From NCBI RefSeq assembly GCF_001889605.1, contig NZ_CP018171.1, positions 3,308,501-3,372,500 on the forward strand: 64,000 nt of DNA. The letters run 5' to 3'. This stretch comes from Aquibium oceanicum (lineage in GTDB: Bacteria; Pseudomonadota; Alphaproteobacteria; Rhizobiales; Rhizobiaceae). Both the position numbers and the translations under genes were made by a program. Positions 41,004 through 53,188 of this stretch are shown here, one piece after another. How positions within the stretch are numbered: position 1 is the first letter of the stretch; every line of letters begins with the position of its first letter. Under the pieces are notes generated by a model that worked only from the letters and a program-made list of their open reading frames with translations, did no database searches and had not been told where the DNA came from.

Positions 41004-41926
41004 GTGCGCCGCCCGCCAGCCTTGAGCTGCTTCATCATTTCCTTCACCGCGGCCGTCCGCTGCTTCAGCCCTTCGGACGTCAGCTGGACGACCAGCCTGT
41101 CCTCCAGCCGCATGTCGACGGCGAGGATGTCCCGCGAAAGGAGGCCGCTGGCCCGGTCGGTATCGGCGAGGTAGGAGAGCGCCGTATCCACCCCCTCTTC
41201 GGGAAGCTTCAGGGTCACGCCATTGTCGAGACGCAGGTCCCAGCGACGGTTCCCGACCCTGACGTAGCTTTCGACCCGCGAGGCGATTTCCGGATGCTCG
41301 GCGACGCGCGCCACGATGGCCTGCGCCTTCCCGGAGGCACCCTCTCCGACCACCAGGGGCAGATCGGCGTGGCGGCCCGATCGGAACGGCGTGATGAGCT
41401 TGCCATCGGCTTCCACGAGCATCAGATCCTTGCCGTACTGCCAGATGGCGAACGGCGTCTTCTCGACGACCGAAATCTCGATGGCATCCGGATAGACCTT
41501 GCGAACGGTCGCGGACTGGACCCAGGGGAGCGAGGCGACCTGGTCGCGCGCCGCATCCACGTCGAGCCCGACGAGCGAGGTCCAGCCGTTGAGATCAAGC
41601 CTTTCCAGCACGTCGATGTCGGAGGTTTCGCCATTGCCCGATATGCGCACGTCGGTGACGGCGAAGCCGCTGTAGGCGGTCATGGTCTGGAGGAATTGCG
41701 GCCAGTGACCGCCGACGCTCATCCCGTAGAGGCAGGTCGCGAGAAGCAGCGCGCCCGTCATCAGCGGCGCGGCGTATCCGGGCACGTGCATGTCGGAGAC
41801 GCCCGTGCGCAAAAGCACGCGGAACGGCCGCCGCAACACGCGCGGCAGGACGCCGGAGAACAGACCGGCCCTTGCGCCGGACCGGGCGACCGGAGCACGG
41901 AGATCGGTTGACCTCACCGCAAACAC
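41000..41926 (-). CDS. ftsQ: Cell division protein FtsQ
   Basis: Bitopic divisome protein that recruits FtsL/FtsB. I chose the GTG at 41926 because GGAGG stands seven bases upstream; this gives 308 residues starting VFAVRSTD. An in-frame TTG seven codons earlier has no such site. A basic cytoplasmic part (about 1-45) is followed by a membrane helix ([17 protein letters not shown]) and the POTRA domain ([23 protein letters not shown]). It overlaps the 3' end of ddl by 13 bases. Confidence 0.92.
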   Translation of the reverse strand: MFAVRSTDLRAPVARSGARAGLFSGVLPRVLRRPFRVLLRTGVSDMHVPGYAAPLMTGALLLATCLYGMSVGGHWPQFLQTMTAYSGFAVTDVRISGNGETSDIDVLERLDLNGWTSLVGLDVDAARDQVASLPWVQSATVRKVYPDAIEISVVEKTPFAIWQYGKDLMLVEADGKLITPFRSGRHADLPLVVGEGASGKAQAIVARVAEHPEIASRVESYVRVGNRRWDLRLDNGVTLKLPEEGVDTALSYLADTDRASGLLSRDILAVDMRLEDRLVVQLTSEGLKQRTAAVKEMMKQLKAGGRRT

Positions 41927-42840
41927 GACGCGTCCTCCACCATCCAACTCAAGAGCTCACCAAAACTATGCCCCGCTTGCGCGGCGATTTCTGGAACCAG
42001 CGATGTCGGCGTCATGCCTGGCTGCGTGTTGATTTCCAGCCAGATGAGCTCGCCATTCTCGGAAAAGCGGTCGTCGTAGCGGAAGTCGGACCGGGAAACT
42101 CCCCGACAGCCGATGGCTTGATGCGCCTTGAGGGACAGTGTCTGTATTTTTTGGTAAATAATTGGTGAAATTTTTGCCGGGCATTCGTGTTTTGATCCGC
42201 CGGGCACGTATTTCGAGTCGTAGTCGTAGAAGGAATGCCCGACCGGCACGATCTCGGTCACGGCCAGCGCCACATCGCCCATAATCGCGCAGGTCAGTTC
42301 GCGACCATGCACGAATCGCTCCACCATCACGGTGTCCCCATACCGCCACTCCGAGGACCCGATGACCTGCGGCGGATGCGACTGATCCTCCTTGACGATC
42401 ACCACGCCGAAGCTGGAGCCTTCATTCACCGGCTTCACGACATAGGGCGGCTTCATGGGATGGGACGAACCGATCTCGAAGCGGTTCATGATGCGTGATT
42501 CCGCAACGGGAATGCCGGCCGCCTTTGCGATCTTCTTCGCCTTGTCCTTGTCCATGGCGAGCGCGGAGGCGAGGACGCCGGAATGCGTGTAGGGAATCTC
42601 AAGATATTCGAGCACGCCCTGGATCGTCCCGTCCTCACCGAACGGACCATGCAGCGCATTGAAGACGACGTCGGGCTTCAGTTCCGCCAGCACCTTGCCG
42701 ACGTCACGCTCGACGTCGATGCGCGTCACTTCGTAGCCTTCGGCTTCCAGGGCGTCGGCGCACGGCTTGCCGGATGCAAGGGAAACGGGCCGTTCGGACG
42801 AAAAGCCTCCCATCAACACGGCAACGTGTTTCTTCGACAT
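41914..42840 (-). CDS. ddl: D-alanine-D-alanine ligase
   Basis: ATP-grasp enzyme that makes the D-Ala-D-Ala dipeptide added by MurF. It has 308 residues. [12 protein letters not shown] at the N-terminus, the [12 protein letters not shown] loop, [16 protein letters not shown] (ATP site) and [13 protein letters not shown] (metal ligands E and N) are all present. Codons for about residues 220-245 ([15 protein letters not shown]) are strikingly AT-rich compared with the rest of the gene. It starts 256 bases after the murB stop, one of the few breaks in the dcw cluster. Confidence 0.96.
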   Translation of the reverse strand: MSKKHVAVLMGGFSSERPVSLASGKPCADALEAEGYEVTRIDVERDVGKVLAELKPDVVFNALHGPFGEDGTIQGVLEYLEIPYTHSGVLASALAMDKDKAKKIAKAAGIPVAESRIMNRFEIGSSHPMKPPYVVKPVNEGSSFGVVIVKEDQSHPPQVIGSSEWRYGDTVMVERFVHGRELTCAIMGDVALAVTEIVPVGHSFYDYDSKYVPGGSKHECPAKISPIIYQKIQTLSLKAHQAIGCRGVSRSDFRYDDRFSENGELIWLEINTQPGMTPTSLVPEIAAQAGHSFGELLSWMVEDASCLR

Positions 42841-43095
42841 CTACCGGCAATCCCCTCTCCGGCCGAAACTCCGTCGTTTCCGGGTCGAATCCGAACCTCC
42901 AGGGGAATCCCCCCGGCCAGGTACGCCGCCGACTCAATCAGGAAACGCTTGAAGACAGGGAATCAGAGAGTGGATTCCGTGGCAAGTCTTCGTTCGGCAA
43001 AAGGCCGCATTTTGGCCTCCAACGCGACGGGGAATCCAGCCTCGCGCAATGTCGCCGCCGCTCAGGCCCCGCTGCCTCTTCACCGAGCCGGCAGC
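42841..43095 (-). other. Gap between murB and ddl
   Basis: The largest gap inside the dcw cluster (255 bases). It holds a small hairpin AGGCC/GGCCT (43002-43018) followed on the minus strand by TTTTGCC, which may partly end the murB transcript, and a GGAGAGGGGATT ribosome site for ddl. No clear promoter consensus is seen, although ddl-ftsQAZ may have its own start here. Confidence 0.35.
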
Positions 43096-44061
43096 CTAGA
43101 GCATCTGCCCCAGAAACTCCTGCACCTCGTGGCCGCGGCGGAAGTCGCCGAGGCGCTTGATCTCCCACTCCAGCCGGAGGCCGGAATGCTCGAGTACGCG
43201 TGCGCGCACGGTCTCGCCGAGATGTTCGAGGTCGTAGCCGGTCGCCGTGCCGGTGTTGATCATGAAGTTGCAGTGCATGGGCGATATCTGGGCGCCGCCG
43301 ATCATCAGCCCGCGGCATCCGGCCTTGTCGATCTCCTTCCAGGCCGAGGTGCCGGGCGGGTTCTTGAAGGTCGAGCCGCCGGTCTTCTCGCGGATGGGCT
43401 GCACGGTTTCGCGGTGGTGCTGCACCTCGTCCATCGCCTCGCGGATTTCCTCGCGGCTCGCAGGGAAGCCCTCCAGCACGGCGGAGGTGAAGATCAGGTC
43501 CTTCGGCGCGGAGGAGTGGCGGTAGGCGTAGCCCATCGCGGCATTGTCGAGCACGTGGAGGTTGCCCTGCCGGTCGAGCGCGCGCACCTCGACCACGCGC
43601 TCGCGCGTCTCCACGCCGTTAGCGCCGGCGTTCATGCGCAGCGCGCCGCCGATGCCGCCCGGAATGCCGTGATAGAAATGGAAGCCGCCGATGCCGGCCT
43701 CCAGGGCCGCCGCCGCCACGCGCTTGTCGGGCGTGGCCGCCCCGGCGCGGATACGCAGGTCGCCGGTCGCTTCCGCTTCGCCGAACCCCTTGGCCGACAG
43801 GCGCACCACGAAGCCCCGTATGCCGCCCTCGCGCACCAGGAGGTTCGAGCCGATCCCCACCACCGTCAGCGGGATTTCCGCCGGCACCGCCTTGAGGAAA
43901 GCGGCGAGATCCTCCTCGTCGGCCGGCTGGAACAGCACGTCGGCCGGACCTCCGGCGCGGAACCATGTGATCTTGTCCATGGCGGCGTCGGGCGTAAGAC
44001 GGCCACGCAGGCCCGAAAGCCTGTCGCCCAGCCTCGCAAGTAGATCGCTGCCGAGAGTCAT
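43096..44061 (-). CDS. murB: UDP-N-acetylenolpyruvoylglucosamine reductase
   Basis: FAD/NADPH enzyme that completes UDP-MurNAc. It has 321 residues from the ATG at 44061, which overlaps the murC stop (ATGA). The FAD-binding segment [19 protein letters not shown], the [16 protein letters not shown] loop and the type I-like GGSTFKNP serine motif are visible. The C-terminal proton-relay glutamate lies in the [11 protein letters not shown] region. Confidence 0.96.
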   Translation of the reverse strand: MTLGSDLLARLGDRLSGLRGRLTPDAAMDKITWFRAGGPADVLFQPADEEDLAAFLKAVPAEIPLTVVGIGSNLLVREGGIRGFVVRLSAKGFGEAEATGDLRIRAGAATPDKRVAAAALEAGIGGFHFYHGIPGGIGGALRMNAGANGVETRERVVEVRALDRQGNLHVLDNAAMGYAYRHSSAPKDLIFTSAVLEGFPASREEIREAMDEVQHHRETVQPIREKTGGSTFKNPPGTSAWKEIDKAGCRGLMIGGAQISPMHCNFMINTGTATGYDLEHLGETVRARVLEHSGLRLEWEIKRLGDFRRGHEVQEFLGQML

Positions 44062-45464
44062 GCAGGCATCCCGCCGAGATCCTTCGGCAGCTGGTAGGCC
44101 CATTGCGTGATGTTGCCGGCGCCGAGGAAGATGACGAAGTCCCCGTCCCTGGCGACCTGGCGGATCGACGGCGCGATCGCGTCCGGACCTTCCAGGAAGC
44201 GCGCGTCGCGATGTCCGCCGGCGCGGATGCGCGCCACCAGCGCTTCTGAGGAGATGCCCTCGATCGGGTCTTCGCCGGCCGGATAGACCGGGGCGATCAT
44301 GACCGTGTCCGCCTCGTTGAAGCAGGACGAGAAATCGTCGAACAGGTCGCGCAGACGGGTGAAGCGGTGCGGCTGCGCGATGGCGACGACGCGGCCCTTC
44401 GCGGCCTCGCGCGCGGCCCGCAGCACGGCCTTTATCTCGACGGGATGATGCCCGTAGTCGTCGAAGATCCGCACCCCGTTCCATTCGCCGGTCGGCGTGA
44501 AGCGCCGCTTGACGCCGCCGAAGGAAAGGAGGCCCTTGCGGATGTCGTCGGCCGAAATGCCGAGTTCGTGCGCCACCGCGATCGCCGCCGTCGCGTTGGA
44601 GACGTTGTGCCGGCCCGGCATCGGCAGGCGCAGCCCGCGGATTTCGGTGATTTCACCCGATTTGCGGTTGCGCACCACCACGTCGAAGGTCGACGCCGCG
44701 CCGTCGGTCGCAAGGTTCTCGAAACGCACGCCTGCCTGCGGATTGCCGCCATAGGTGACGATGCGGCGGTCCTCGATGCGGCTGACCAGCGACTGCACTT
44801 CCGGATGGTCGATGCACATGACGCCGAAGCCGTAGAACGGCACGTTCTCGACGAACTGGCGAAAGGCGTCGCGCACCTTGTCGAAGCTGCCGTAGTGGTC
44901 GAGATGCTCGGGATCGATGTTGGTCACGACCGCGATCTCGGCCGGCAGCTTCAGAAACGTGCCGTCGCTCTCGTCGGCTTCCACCACCATCCATTCGCCC
45001 GCGCCCATCCTCGCATTGGTACCGTACGCGTTGATGATGCCGCCGTTGATGACCGTCGGGTCGAGCCCGCCCGCGTCGAGCAGCGTCGCGACCATGGAGG
45101 TCGTCGTCGTCTTGCCATGGGTGCCGCCGATCGCCACCGCCTGGCGGAAGCGCATGAGTTCGGCCAGCATCTCGGCCCGCCGCACGATCGGCAGCAGCTT
45201 TTCACGCGCCGCCATGAGTTCCGGGTTCGTCTTGCGGATCGCGGTGGAGACCACGACCACTTCCGCCGCGCCGAGGTTTTCCGCAGCGTGGCCCACGAAC
45301 ACCCGGATGCCCTTGTCGCGCAGGCGCTGCACGTTGGCGCTCTCGGACTGGTCCGATCCCTGCACCTCGTAGCCGAGATTGTGCAGCACCTCGGCGATGC
45401 CGCTCATGCCGATGCCGCCGATCCCGATGAAATGGACCAGCCCGATGGTCTCCGGCATCTTCAT
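44058..45464 (-). CDS. murC: UDP-N-acetylmuramate-L-alanine ligase
   Basis: Adds L-alanine to UDP-MurNAc. It has 468 residues: the N-terminal Rossmann part ([18 protein letters not shown]), the P-loop [15 protein letters not shown] (about residues 112-126), the central DESDGTF motif and the C-terminal [16 protein letters not shown]. It overlaps both murG upstream and murB downstream by ATGA. Confidence 0.98.
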   Translation of the reverse strand: MKMPETIGLVHFIGIGGIGMSGIAEVLHNLGYEVQGSDQSESANVQRLRDKGIRVFVGHAAENLGAAEVVVVSTAIRKTNPELMAAREKLLPIVRRAEMLAELMRFRQAVAIGGTHGKTTTTSMVATLLDAGGLDPTVINGGIINAYGTNARMGAGEWMVVEADESDGTFLKLPAEIAVVTNIDPEHLDHYGSFDKVRDAFRQFVENVPFYGFGVMCIDHPEVQSLVSRIEDRRIVTYGGNPQAGVRFENLATDGAASTFDVVVRNRKSGEITEIRGLRLPMPGRHNVSNATAAIAVAHELGISADDIRKGLLSFGGVKRRFTPTGEWNGVRIFDDYGHHPVEIKAVLRAAREAAKGRVVAIAQPHRFTRLRDLFDDFSSCFNEADTVMIAPVYPAGEDPIEGISSEALVARIRAGGHRDARFLEGPDAIAPSIRQVARDGDFVIFLGAGNITQWAYQLPKDLGGMPA

Positions 45465-46588
45465 GGCCGGGCTCCTTCCTTGAATTCCTTCGCCGTTCGG
45501 CCGGAGGCAATAGCCTCCGCGAGGTCGGCGAGCAACCGCGTGGCGTCAGGCTTGCCCGTGGACCGGGCCGCCGCGGCCATGCTGGCGAGCCGATCGGGTT
45601 CGCGCATGAAACGGCCGACGAGTTCCGCGATCGTCTCGGTCGAGAGCGAGGCCTGGGGGTGCACCTCAGCCCCAGCGGCGGCCGCGAGGGCTGCGGCGTT
45701 GGCTGCCTGGTCGTGGTCGAGTGCGTGCGGATAGGGAACCAGCAGGGCCGGACGGCCGATCACGCCGATCTCCGAGACCGTCGACGCGCCGGCGCGCGAG
45801 ATGACGAGATGCGCGTTAGCGATACGGTTCGCCATGTCCGTGAAAAACGGCGCGACTTCGGCCGACACGCCCGCCGCCGCGTAGTCATCGCGCACGCTTG
45901 CCTCGTCCTCTTTCCGCGCCTGCTGCGTCATCCGAAGCCGTTGGCGATCCTCTTCCGGCAGATTTGCGATCGCCGGAGGGATGGCCTGAGAGAAGAATTG
46001 CGCGCCCTGGCTTCCGCCGAAGACCAGCAGATTGAACGGGCTATCCAGCGTGGGTGCTTCGTAAGGTCTTACCGACGCTTCGATCACCGCCGGGCGCACC
46101 GGATTGCCGGTCAGGACGATCTTGTCCGCATGCGGGCCGTCGTTCGTCTTCAGGAACCCGCCGGCTATCGCCGTCACGCGCCCGGCCAGCGCCTTGTTGG
46201 CGCGTCCCATCACCGCGTTCTGTTCGTGGATCAGCGTCGGCAGGCCGCGCCGCGTGGCGGCAAATAGCGGCGGCAGCGTCGGATAACCTCCGAAGCCGAC
46301 GACCGCTTTCGGCTTTAACCGGTTGATGAGCTTTGTCGATGCCTTGACGCCCGACCAGATCGTCAACCCGGCGCGGATGAGTGCGATCGGGTTGCGGGAG
46401 CCGATGGTGGAAGACGGGACGGTGTGGATGCCGTCGGCCGGAAAGCTGCCGGCGAAGCGCTCGGCGCGACCGTCCGTCACCAGGTGCACGGACCAGCCCC
46501 TGCCCTTCAGCTCGTGCGCGAGCGCCTCGGCCGGAAAGACGTGGCCGCCGGTACCGCCGGCGGCAAGCAGGATCGTGCCCTTGTCCAT
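45461..46588 (-). CDS. murG: Lipid II synthase MurG
   Basis: Glycosyltransferase that adds GlcNAc to lipid I on the inner face of the membrane. It has 375 residues from the ATG at 46588 ([20 protein letters not shown]), with the G loops GGTGGH and [12 protein letters not shown], the [14 protein letters not shown] motif and the UDP-binding [35 protein letters not shown] region. It follows ftsW by one base and overlaps murC by ATGA. Confidence 0.97.
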   Translation of the reverse strand: MDKGTILLAAGGTGGHVFPAEALAHELKGRGWSVHLVTDGRAERFAGSFPADGIHTVPSSTIGSRNPIALIRAGLTIWSGVKASTKLINRLKPKAVVGFGGYPTLPPLFAATRRGLPTLIHEQNAVMGRANKALAGRVTAIAGGFLKTNDGPHADKIVLTGNPVRPAVIEASVRPYEAPTLDSPFNLLVFGGSQGAQFFSQAIPPAIANLPEEDRQRLRMTQQARKEDEASVRDDYAAAGVSAEVAPFFTDMANRIANAHLVISRAGASTVSEIGVIGRPALLVPYPHALDHDQAANAAALAAAAGAEVHPQASLSTETIAELVGRFMREPDRLASMAAAARSTGKPDATRLLADLAEAIASGRTAKEFKEGARP

Positions 46589-46589
46589 G

Positions 46590-47741
46590 TCACTCGGCTG
46601 CCAGCACGCGCGGTGCGTAGGGGAAGACGGAGGTCTTGCGGCGCTCGGGCCTGCGACGGGTGAGCGCCAGCACCATGCCCATGGAGATCGCCATGGCGAC
46701 GAGCGAGGAACCGCCATAGGAGATGAAGGGGAGCGTCATGCCCTTTGCCGGCATCAGCTGCAGGTTCACGCCCATGTTGATGATCGACTGGAAGCCCATC
46801 ACGATCACCAGCCCCGAGATGGCGTAGCGGGTGAAGTTGTCCTCCTCCTTGTAGGCGATGCGCAAGCCCTTCAGGACGATGAAGGCGAACAGCGCCACGA
46901 TGATGAAGCACAGCACGATACCGAACTCCTCGGCCGCCACCGAGAAGATGAAGTCGGTGTGGCTGTCGGGCAGGATCCGCTTGACCGCGCCCTCGCCCGG
47001 GCCCTGGCCCCACCAGCCGCCGCGAATGATCGCCTCTCGGCCGGTATCCACCTGGAAGGTATCGCCCTCGCCGGTGAGGAACCGGTCGATGCGGCCGGCC
47101 ACGTGGGGGAAGACCGTATAGGCCGTGAACGCGCCCGCGGCCCCGATCGCCCCGAGCACGAGGATCCACAGCCAGGGCATGCCGGCCATGAAGAACATGG
47201 CGCCCCAGGTACCGAGCACGAGCATCGTCTGGCCAAGATCGGGCTGCGCGACGAGCAGCGCCAGCACGAGGCCGAGCAGGATCATGGCGAACAGGTTTCC
47301 CGGTATCTCCGGTTGCCGCTGGTGCTCGGCGAAAAGCCATGCGCAGATGACGACGAAGGCCGGCTTCATGAACTCGGACGGCTGCACGGAGATGCCGGCG
47401 AGCGAGACCCAGCGCCGCGCGCCCTTCACCTCCACGCCGATGAAAAGGGCCGCGATCATGAGAAGGAGCGAGCCTATCAGCATCACGAGCGCCAGCCGAC
47501 GGATGTTGCGCGTCGAGAGGAAGGACACGCCGATCATGGCGATCATGGCCGGCACCATGAACAGGATCTGGCGCTCCACGAAATGATAGCTGTCCAGGCC
47601 GATTCTCTCGGCAACCGCCGGGCTCGCCGCGAAGGACAAGACGATGCCAAGGACCATCAGCGAGAGAAAGGAGGCGAGGAACCAGCGGTCCACCGTCCAC
47701 CACCAGCTTGCGGTCAGTCCCCTGTCGACGCGGCTTACCAT
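46590..47741 (-). CDS. ftsW: Septal peptidoglycan polymerase FtsW
   Basis: SEDS family glycosyltransferase that polymerises lipid II with FtsI. It has 383 residues from the ATG at 47741 with about ten membrane helices. The SEDS markers are present: [34 protein letters not shown] with the catalytic aspartate, and the C-terminal [19 protein letters not shown]. It overlaps the murD stop by one base (TGATG). Confidence 0.97.
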   Translation of the reverse strand: MVSRVDRGLTASWWWTVDRWFLASFLSLMVLGIVLSFAASPAVAERIGLDSYHFVERQILFMVPAMIAMIGVSFLSTRNIRRLALVMLIGSLLLMIAALFIGVEVKGARRWVSLAGISVQPSEFMKPAFVVICAWLFAEHQRQPEIPGNLFAMILLGLVLALLVAQPDLGQTMLVLGTWGAMFFMAGMPWLWILVLGAIGAAGAFTAYTVFPHVAGRIDRFLTGEGDTFQVDTGREAIIRGGWWGQGPGEGAVKRILPDSHTDFIFSVAAEEFGIVLCFIIVALFAFIVLKGLRIAYKEEDNFTRYAISGLVIVMGFQSIINMGVNLQLMPAKGMTLPFISYGGSSLVAMAISMGMVLALTRRRPERRKTSVFPYAPRVLAAE

Positions 47742-49141
47742 CAGCGTGTCCCTCCGATCGGTCGGATGCCTTCGATCGCGGCGACGGCGGCCTTGAAGGC
47801 GTCCCCGCGAACCTCGAAATTCTTGTACTGGTCGAAGCTTGCGCAAGCCGGGGAAAGCAGAACCACCGGCTCGGCATGCTCGTCGGCCGCTGCGTCGGCC
47901 GCGGCGTGGCGCACAGCCGCCTCCAGCGTGCCGGAAATCTCGTAGGGTACGGCCTCGCCCAGCGTGGCGGAAAAGGCGGGTGCAGCCTCGCCGATCAGGT
48001 AGGCCTTGGCGATGCGCGGGAAGAAACCGCGCAGCGGCTCGATGCCGCCCTCCTTGGGCAAGCCGCCGGCGATCCAGTAGATGCGCGGGAAGCTCGACAG
48101 CGCCGGCGCTGCGGCATCGGCGTTGGTTGCCTTGGAATCGTTGACGAAGAGGACTTTTCCAGCCCGCCCCGCCTGCTCCATGCGGTGGGCGAGGCCCGGA
48201 AAGCTCCGAAGGCCGGCCTGTATCTCCTCGATGTCGAGCCCGACGCTCAGGCACGCGGCGACCGCGGCGAGCGCGTTCTGGGCGTTGTGCTGCCCCCGCA
48301 GCGATCCGATCCCCTCCAGCGAGGCCAGGCGGCTCACCTTGCCATCCCGGGCCTGCATCAGGTCCTGGCCGTCGGCGAACATGCCGTCGGCGAGCGGCAG
48401 GCGCTTCGAAATGCGGATCACCTTACGCCCCGCGCGCTCGAGCCGCTCCGCGATCTGCACGCCCCAGCTGTCGTCGACCCCGACGATGGCCGTCTCGCTG
48501 CCGGCGACCAGCCTCTCCTTGATCCCGGCGTAGTGCTGCATCGTCCCGTGCCGGTCGATGTGGTCGGGCGTGAGGTTGAGCAGGATGCCGGCGGTCGGGT
48601 CGATGGAGGGCGCGAGATCGATCTGGTAGGACGAACACTCGACGACGTAGACGCGTCCTTCGCCCGGCGGGTCGAGCGTCATCACCGCCCGGCCGATGTT
48701 GCCACCCATCTGCGCGTCGCGTCCGGCGGAGGCGAGGATGTGGGCGGTCAGCGCGGTCGTCGTGGACTTCCCGTTCGTACCGGTGATGGCGATGAAGGGC
48801 GCATCGGAGCCATTCCACCGGCGCTCGCGCACGAAGAGCTCGATGTCGCCGATGATCTCGACACCCGCGGCCCGCGCCAGTTCGACGGTCCAGTGCGGCT
48901 TCGGATGCGTGAGCGGCACGCCTGGCGAAAGGACGAAGGACGCGATGTCCGACCAGTCCTGCCCGCGCAGATCGGCGGTGGGAACGCCTTGGCTCCCCGC
49001 CCGGCCGACGCTGTCGGGATTGTCGTCCCACGCGACGACGGAGGCGCCGCCCTCCATGAGGGCCCGCGCGGTGGCGATGCCCGAGCCGCCAAGCCCGAAC
49101 AGCGCGACCTTTTTTCCCTCGAAGGAACGGGCCGGTATCAT
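47741..49141 (-). CDS. murD: UDP-N-acetylmuramoylalanine-D-glutamate ligase
   Basis: Adds D-glutamate to UDP-MurNAc-L-Ala. It has 466 residues from the ATG at 49141. The N-terminal [19 protein letters not shown], the ATP loop [14 protein letters not shown] (about 119-132), [13 protein letters not shown] and [19 protein letters not shown], and the C-terminal [21 protein letters not shown] are all family signatures. It is 2 bases after mraY and overlaps ftsW. Confidence 0.98.
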   Translation of the reverse strand: MIPARSFEGKKVALFGLGGSGIATARALMEGGASVVAWDDNPDSVGRAGSQGVPTADLRGQDWSDIASFVLSPGVPLTHPKPHWTVELARAAGVEIIGDIELFVRERRWNGSDAPFIAITGTNGKSTTTALTAHILASAGRDAQMGGNIGRAVMTLDPPGEGRVYVVECSSYQIDLAPSIDPTAGILLNLTPDHIDRHGTMQHYAGIKERLVAGSETAIVGVDDSWGVQIAERLERAGRKVIRISKRLPLADGMFADGQDLMQARDGKVSRLASLEGIGSLRGQHNAQNALAAVAACLSVGLDIEEIQAGLRSFPGLAHRMEQAGRAGKVLFVNDSKATNADAAAPALSSFPRIYWIAGGLPKEGGIEPLRGFFPRIAKAYLIGEAAPAFSATLGEAVPYEISGTLEAAVRHAAADAAADEHAEPVVLLSPACASFDQYKNFEVRGDAFKAAVAAIEGIRPIGGTR

Positions 49142-49143
49142 CT

Positions 49144-50226
49144 TTATCTCAGCTTCAACGTCGAGAGGCCGATGAGGGCCAGGATGACGGCGATGATCCA
49201 GAAGCGGATCACGATCTGGCTTTCGGTCCAGCCCATCTTCTCGAAGTGATGGTGGATCGGCGCCATCAGGAAGACGCGCTTGCCCGTTGCCTTGAACACG
49301 GCCACCTGGATGATGACCGAGAGCGCCTCCATGACGAACAGACCGCCGATGATGGCAAGCACGATCTCGTGCTTGGTGGCGACCGCGATGGTGCCGATCA
49401 GGCCGCCGAGCGCGAGCGACCCGGTGTCGCCCATGAAGATCGCGGCGGGCGGCGCGTTGAACCAGAGGAAGCCGAGGCCGGCGCCGATGACGGCGCCCAG
49501 CACCACGGCGAGTTCGCCCGTTCCCGGCGTGAAGTGGATCTGCAGATAGTCCGCGAACACCGCGTTGCCGGCGAGATAGGCGATGACGCCGAAGGAGGAC
49601 GCCGCGATCATCACCGGGACGATCGCCAGCCCGTCCAGCCCGTCGGTGAGGTTCACCGCGTTGCCGGCCCCCACGATCACGAAGGCCGCGAAAGGCACGA
49701 AGAAGATCGAGAGGTTGAGGATGAAGTCCTTGACGAAGGGAAAGGTGAGCGACGAGGAGAACGGCGCCTGTCCGTTCTGCATGATGGTCCACGCGGCGAG
49801 ACCGGCGATGATGAATTCGAGCGCGAGCCTGACCTTGCCCGAAATGCCGAGGTGGCTCTGCTTCGTCACCTTCATATAGTCGTCGTAGAAACCGATGGCG
49901 CCGAAGCCGAGCGTCACGATGAGCACGACCCAGACATAGACGCTCGACAGGTTCGCCCACAGCAGCGACGAGCCGACGATGCCGGTCATGATCATCAGCC
50001 CGCCCATGGTCGGGGTGCCGGCCTTCTTGAAGTGGGTCTGCGGTCCGTCCGCGCGGATCGGCTGGCCCTTGCCCTGCCGCAGCCGCAGCGAATTGATGAT
50101 CGTCGGCCCGAACATGAAGACGATCAGCGCCGACGTGATCAGCGCCCCGCCCGTCCTGAAGGTGATGTAGCGGAACACGTTGAAGACCGAGACCTGGTCC
50201 GACGCGCTCACGAGAAAGCTCAACAT
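49144..50226 (-). CDS. mraY: Phospho-N-acetylmuramoyl-pentapeptide transferase
   Basis: Polytopic enzyme that makes lipid I from UDP-MurNAc-pentapeptide and undecaprenyl phosphate. It has 360 residues and about ten membrane helices. The conserved [13 protein letters not shown], the aspartate pair [22 protein letters not shown] and the [12 protein letters not shown] histidine motif are present. It is positioned between murF and murD as in most proteobacteria. Confidence 0.98.
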   Translation of the reverse strand: MLSFLVSASDQVSVFNVFRYITFRTGGALITSALIVFMFGPTIINSLRLRQGKGQPIRADGPQTHFKKAGTPTMGGLMIMTGIVGSSLLWANLSSVYVWVVLIVTLGFGAIGFYDDYMKVTKQSHLGISGKVRLALEFIIAGLAAWTIMQNGQAPFSSSLTFPFVKDFILNLSIFFVPFAAFVIVGAGNAVNLTDGLDGLAIVPVMIAASSFGVIAYLAGNAVFADYLQIHFTPGTGELAVVLGAVIGAGLGFLWFNAPPAAIFMGDTGSLALGGLIGTIAVATKHEIVLAIIGGLFVMEALSVIIQVAVFKATGKRVFLMAPIHHHFEKMGWTESQIVIRFWIIAVILALIGLSTLKLR

Positions 50227-50252
50227 ACGAAGTAAATCCCCCGGTTCATCCG

Positions 50253-51683
50253 TCAGTCTCCACCGGGGCCGGCACCGCTGCCGGGAAACCTGGCAGCAAG
50301 TGCGTCGACAATCCTGGAAAAGCCGATTCCGTTCGACGACTTTATCATGATCGCATCTCCGGCCCCCACGCCGGAGACGACAAGCGGCAGAAGTTCTTCG
50401 CCCTTCTCGCGGTATTCCACCGGGAAATCGGAGCCCAGCTTGTCGCGCAGCGCGGCCATCTCGGTGCCGGCGAGGTACAGCCGCTCGATCCGCGAGGCCC
50501 GGATGACCTCGGCAAGCGCAGAATGCAGGCGTTCTGAATGGGAGCCGAGTTCCAGCATGTCGCCGAGGACCGCGATGCGCCGTCCGCCGGGCGCTTCCGA
50601 ATTGCTCAGGAGATCGATCGCAGCCTTCATCGAGGCCGGGTTGGCGTTATAGCTCTCGTCGATCACCAGGAACGGCCCGTCCGGGTGCCGGAGCGTCGTG
50701 CGCGCGCCCCTGCCCCGCTCCGCCTTGAGGTTGGCCATCGCCGCGGCGGCCGCCGCGACGTCGGCGCCCGCCAGATGCACCGCGCCGAAGACCGCCAGCA
50801 CGTTCTGGACGACGTGGCGTCCGGGCGCGCCGATGCGCACCGAGACCTCGTCGCCGCCGACCCGGATGGTGACCATGGAGTAATCCGCGTGCAGGTCGCA
50901 CTGAAGCAGCTTGTAGTTCGCGCGCGAATGCTCGCCGAAGCCGTGCACATGCTTTACGCCCGCTTCCTTCGCGAGCTTCTCCAGGATCCGCCAGCGGTGG
51001 TCGTCGCGATTGACGAGCGCGTGGCCGCCGGGTGTCACGCCCTCGAAGATCTCACCCTTGGCCCGGGCGATGTCGTCGAGCGAATGGAAGAAGCCCAGAT
51101 GCGCGGCGGCGATCATCGTCACGATGGCGACGTGCGGCTGCACCAGCTTGACCAGCGGCCGGATTTCGCCCGGATGGTTCATGCCGATCTCGTAGACCGC
51201 GTAGTCGGTGTCCTGCGGCATGCGCGCCAGCGTCAGCGGCACGCCCCAGTGGTTGTTGAACGATCGTTCGGCCGCGTGCACCTTGCCCGACGGCGAGAGC
51301 GCCAGCCGCAGCGCTTCCTTGGTGCTGGTCTTTCCGGCCGAGCCGGTGACGGCGATGACCTTCGCGTTCGACCGCGCCCGCGCCGCGGCGCCAAGCAGTT
51401 CCAGCGCGTGCAGAACATCCTCCACCACGATCATCGGCATGGTGAGCCGGCCGAGAGAGGCCAGCCTGTCTTCGGCCACGACCATGAGGCCGGCGCCGGC
51501 GGCCATCGCGGCGGTCGCGAAGTCATGACCGTCGAAATTCTCTCCCTTGATGGCGAAGAAGGCCTCGCCCTGCGCAAGCGTGCGCGTGTCGATGGAAATG
51601 CCGGTGATTTCCCGCGGCAAATTGCCGAGCGGACGCCCGCCCATGGCGGCAACCATCGCCTCGCTGGTCCAAAGCGCGCTCAT
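50253..51683 (-). CDS. murF: UDP-MurNAc-tripeptide-D-alanyl-D-alanine ligase
   Basis: Adds the D-Ala-D-Ala dipeptide to complete the pentapeptide. It has 476 residues from the ATG at 51683, which overlaps the murE stop (ATGA). Signatures are [25 protein letters not shown], the P-loop [15 protein letters not shown] (about 107-121), [25 protein letters not shown] and [16 protein letters not shown]. It takes the dipeptide made by ddl in the same cluster. Confidence 0.97.
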   Translation of the reverse strand: MSALWTSEAMVAAMGGRPLGNLPREITGISIDTRTLAQGEAFFAIKGENFDGHDFATAAMAAGAGLMVVAEDRLASLGRLTMPMIVVEDVLHALELLGAAARARSNAKVIAVTGSAGKTSTKEALRLALSPSGKVHAAERSFNNHWGVPLTLARMPQDTDYAVYEIGMNHPGEIRPLVKLVQPHVAIVTMIAAAHLGFFHSLDDIARAKGEIFEGVTPGGHALVNRDDHRWRILEKLAKEAGVKHVHGFGEHSRANYKLLQCDLHADYSMVTIRVGGDEVSVRIGAPGRHVVQNVLAVFGAVHLAGADVAAAAAAMANLKAERGRGARTTLRHPDGPFLVIDESYNANPASMKAAIDLLSNSEAPGGRRIAVLGDMLELGSHSERLHSALAEVIRASRIERLYLAGTEMAALRDKLGSDFPVEYREKGEELLPLVVSGVGAGDAIMIKSSNGIGFSRIVDALAARFPGSGAGPGGD

Positions 51684-53134
51684 CGGGCGAGCTCCGCCAA
51701 GGCGTTGCGGACCTCTTCGTGGTCGGAGAAATGGTGGGTGACCGTGCCGACCGTCTGGCCTTCCTCGTGGCCCTTGCCGGCCACGATCAGCGTGTCGCCT
51801 CCGGCCAGCATGCCGACGCCCTTCCGGATCGCCTCGCGGCGGTCGCCGATTTCGATGGCGCCGGGCGCGGCCGTCAGGATCTCGGCGCGGATCTCGGCCG
51901 GCACCTCGCTGCGCGGATTGTCGTCGGTGACGATGACCACGTCGGCGAGCCGCGTCGCGATCTCGCCCATGATCGGCCGTTTGCCCCGATCGCGGTCGCC
52001 GCCGCATCCGAACACCACGACGACGCGGCCGGTGGTGAAGGGCCGCACGGAGGACAGCACGTTCTCCAGCGCCTCCGGCTTGTGCGCGTAGTCGACATAG
52101 ACCGGCGCCCCCGCGCCCGTCGAACCGACGAGATCGAGCCGCCCGGGCGCGCCTTCGAGATGCTCGAGCGCGCGCAGCGCATCGCCGGCCGGGACACCCG
52201 TCGAGATCGCCAGCCCGGCCGCGACCAGCGCGTTGGAGATCTGGAAGTCGCCGGCGAGCGGCAGCAGGATTTCGTGGATGGTCCCCTCGGCCTCGATCTC
52301 GGCGCGCTGGCGCCTGCGCTCGTGCTCCACCCGCTTCAGCGTCAGGAAGGTTCCCTTCCTGCCGACGGTCCGCACGTCCAGCCCGGCTTTCGCGGCGGCA
52401 TCGATCGTCGGCTGCGACCAGGCGTCGTCGGCGAAGATGACGGCAGGCGCTCCTTTCGGCAGAAGGTCCTCGAACAGGCGCATCTTGGCGCGGTGGTAGT
52501 CCTCGATGGTGGGGTGATAGTCCATGTGGTCGCGGCCGAGATTGGTGAAGGCGCCGGCCGCGAGCCTCACCCCGTCCAGCCGGCGCTGGTCGAGCCCGTG
52601 GCTCGACGCCTCCATGGAGCAATGCGTCACGCCGGCATCGGCGAGTTCGGCAAGCAGCGCATGCAGCGCGACCGGGTCGGGCGTGGTCAGCGAGCCGTAT
52701 TCCGTCCGCCCCGGCGCCACCACGCCCGTAGTACCGACGCTTGCCGCCTGCATGCCGGCGCGCGCCCAGATCTGGCGCACGAAGACTGCGACCGAGGTCT
52801 TGCCGCTCGTGCCGGTGACGGCGACCATGGTCTCCGGCTGGCGGCCGTGAAAACGGGCGGCGGCCAGCGCCAGCGCGCGGCGCGGATCGGCCGACTTCAG
52901 GACGGGAATGCCGAGCCCCGGCGCATCGGCGTCGAGCGCGGCGATAACAGCGATCGCGCCCCTGGCCGCGGCGTCGGGCGCGAAGGCCATGCCGTCCGAC
53001 TTGCCGCCCCTGAGCGCGGCGAACACGAAGCCGGGACACACGGCGCGTGAATCCGAGGTAATCCCCTCGACGATCCGCTCGCCGGAGGCAGCGGATTCCA
53101 CAGGGAGTATTTCGGCGAGATCACTGAGCTTCAT
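51680..53134 (-). CDS. murE: UDP-MurNAc-dipeptide-meso-diaminopimelate ligase
   Basis: Adds meso-diaminopimelate to UDP-MurNAc-L-Ala-D-Glu. It has 484 residues. The P-loop [14 protein letters not shown] lies at about 105-118, the [13 protein letters not shown] and [12 protein letters not shown] motifs follow, and the DDNPR sequence near residue 403 is the known determinant for meso-DAP rather than lysine, so a Gram-negative DAP peptidoglycan is predicted. It lies 54 bases after ftsI. Confidence 0.98.
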   Translation of the reverse strand: MKLSDLAEILPVESAASGERIVEGITSDSRAVCPGFVFAALRGGKSDGMAFAPDAAARGAIAVIAALDADAPGLGIPVLKSADPRRALALAAARFHGRQPETMVAVTGTSGKTSVAVFVRQIWARAGMQAASVGTTGVVAPGRTEYGSLTTPDPVALHALLAELADAGVTHCSMEASSHGLDQRRLDGVRLAAGAFTNLGRDHMDYHPTIEDYHRAKMRLFEDLLPKGAPAVIFADDAWSQPTIDAAAKAGLDVRTVGRKGTFLTLKRVEHERRRQRAEIEAEGTIHEILLPLAGDFQISNALVAAGLAISTGVPAGDALRALEHLEGAPGRLDLVGSTGAGAPVYVDYAHKPEALENVLSSVRPFTTGRVVVVFGCGGDRDRGKRPIMGEIATRLADVVIVTDDNPRSEVPAEIRAEILTAAPGAIEIGDRREAIRKGVGMLAGGDTLIVAGKGHEEGQTVGTVTHHFSDHEEVRNALAELAR

Positions 53135-53188
53135 TCAATTTCTTCGAGACGCGAGACGCCGTCCCTGCGGCGCGCCGATAGGGAATCA

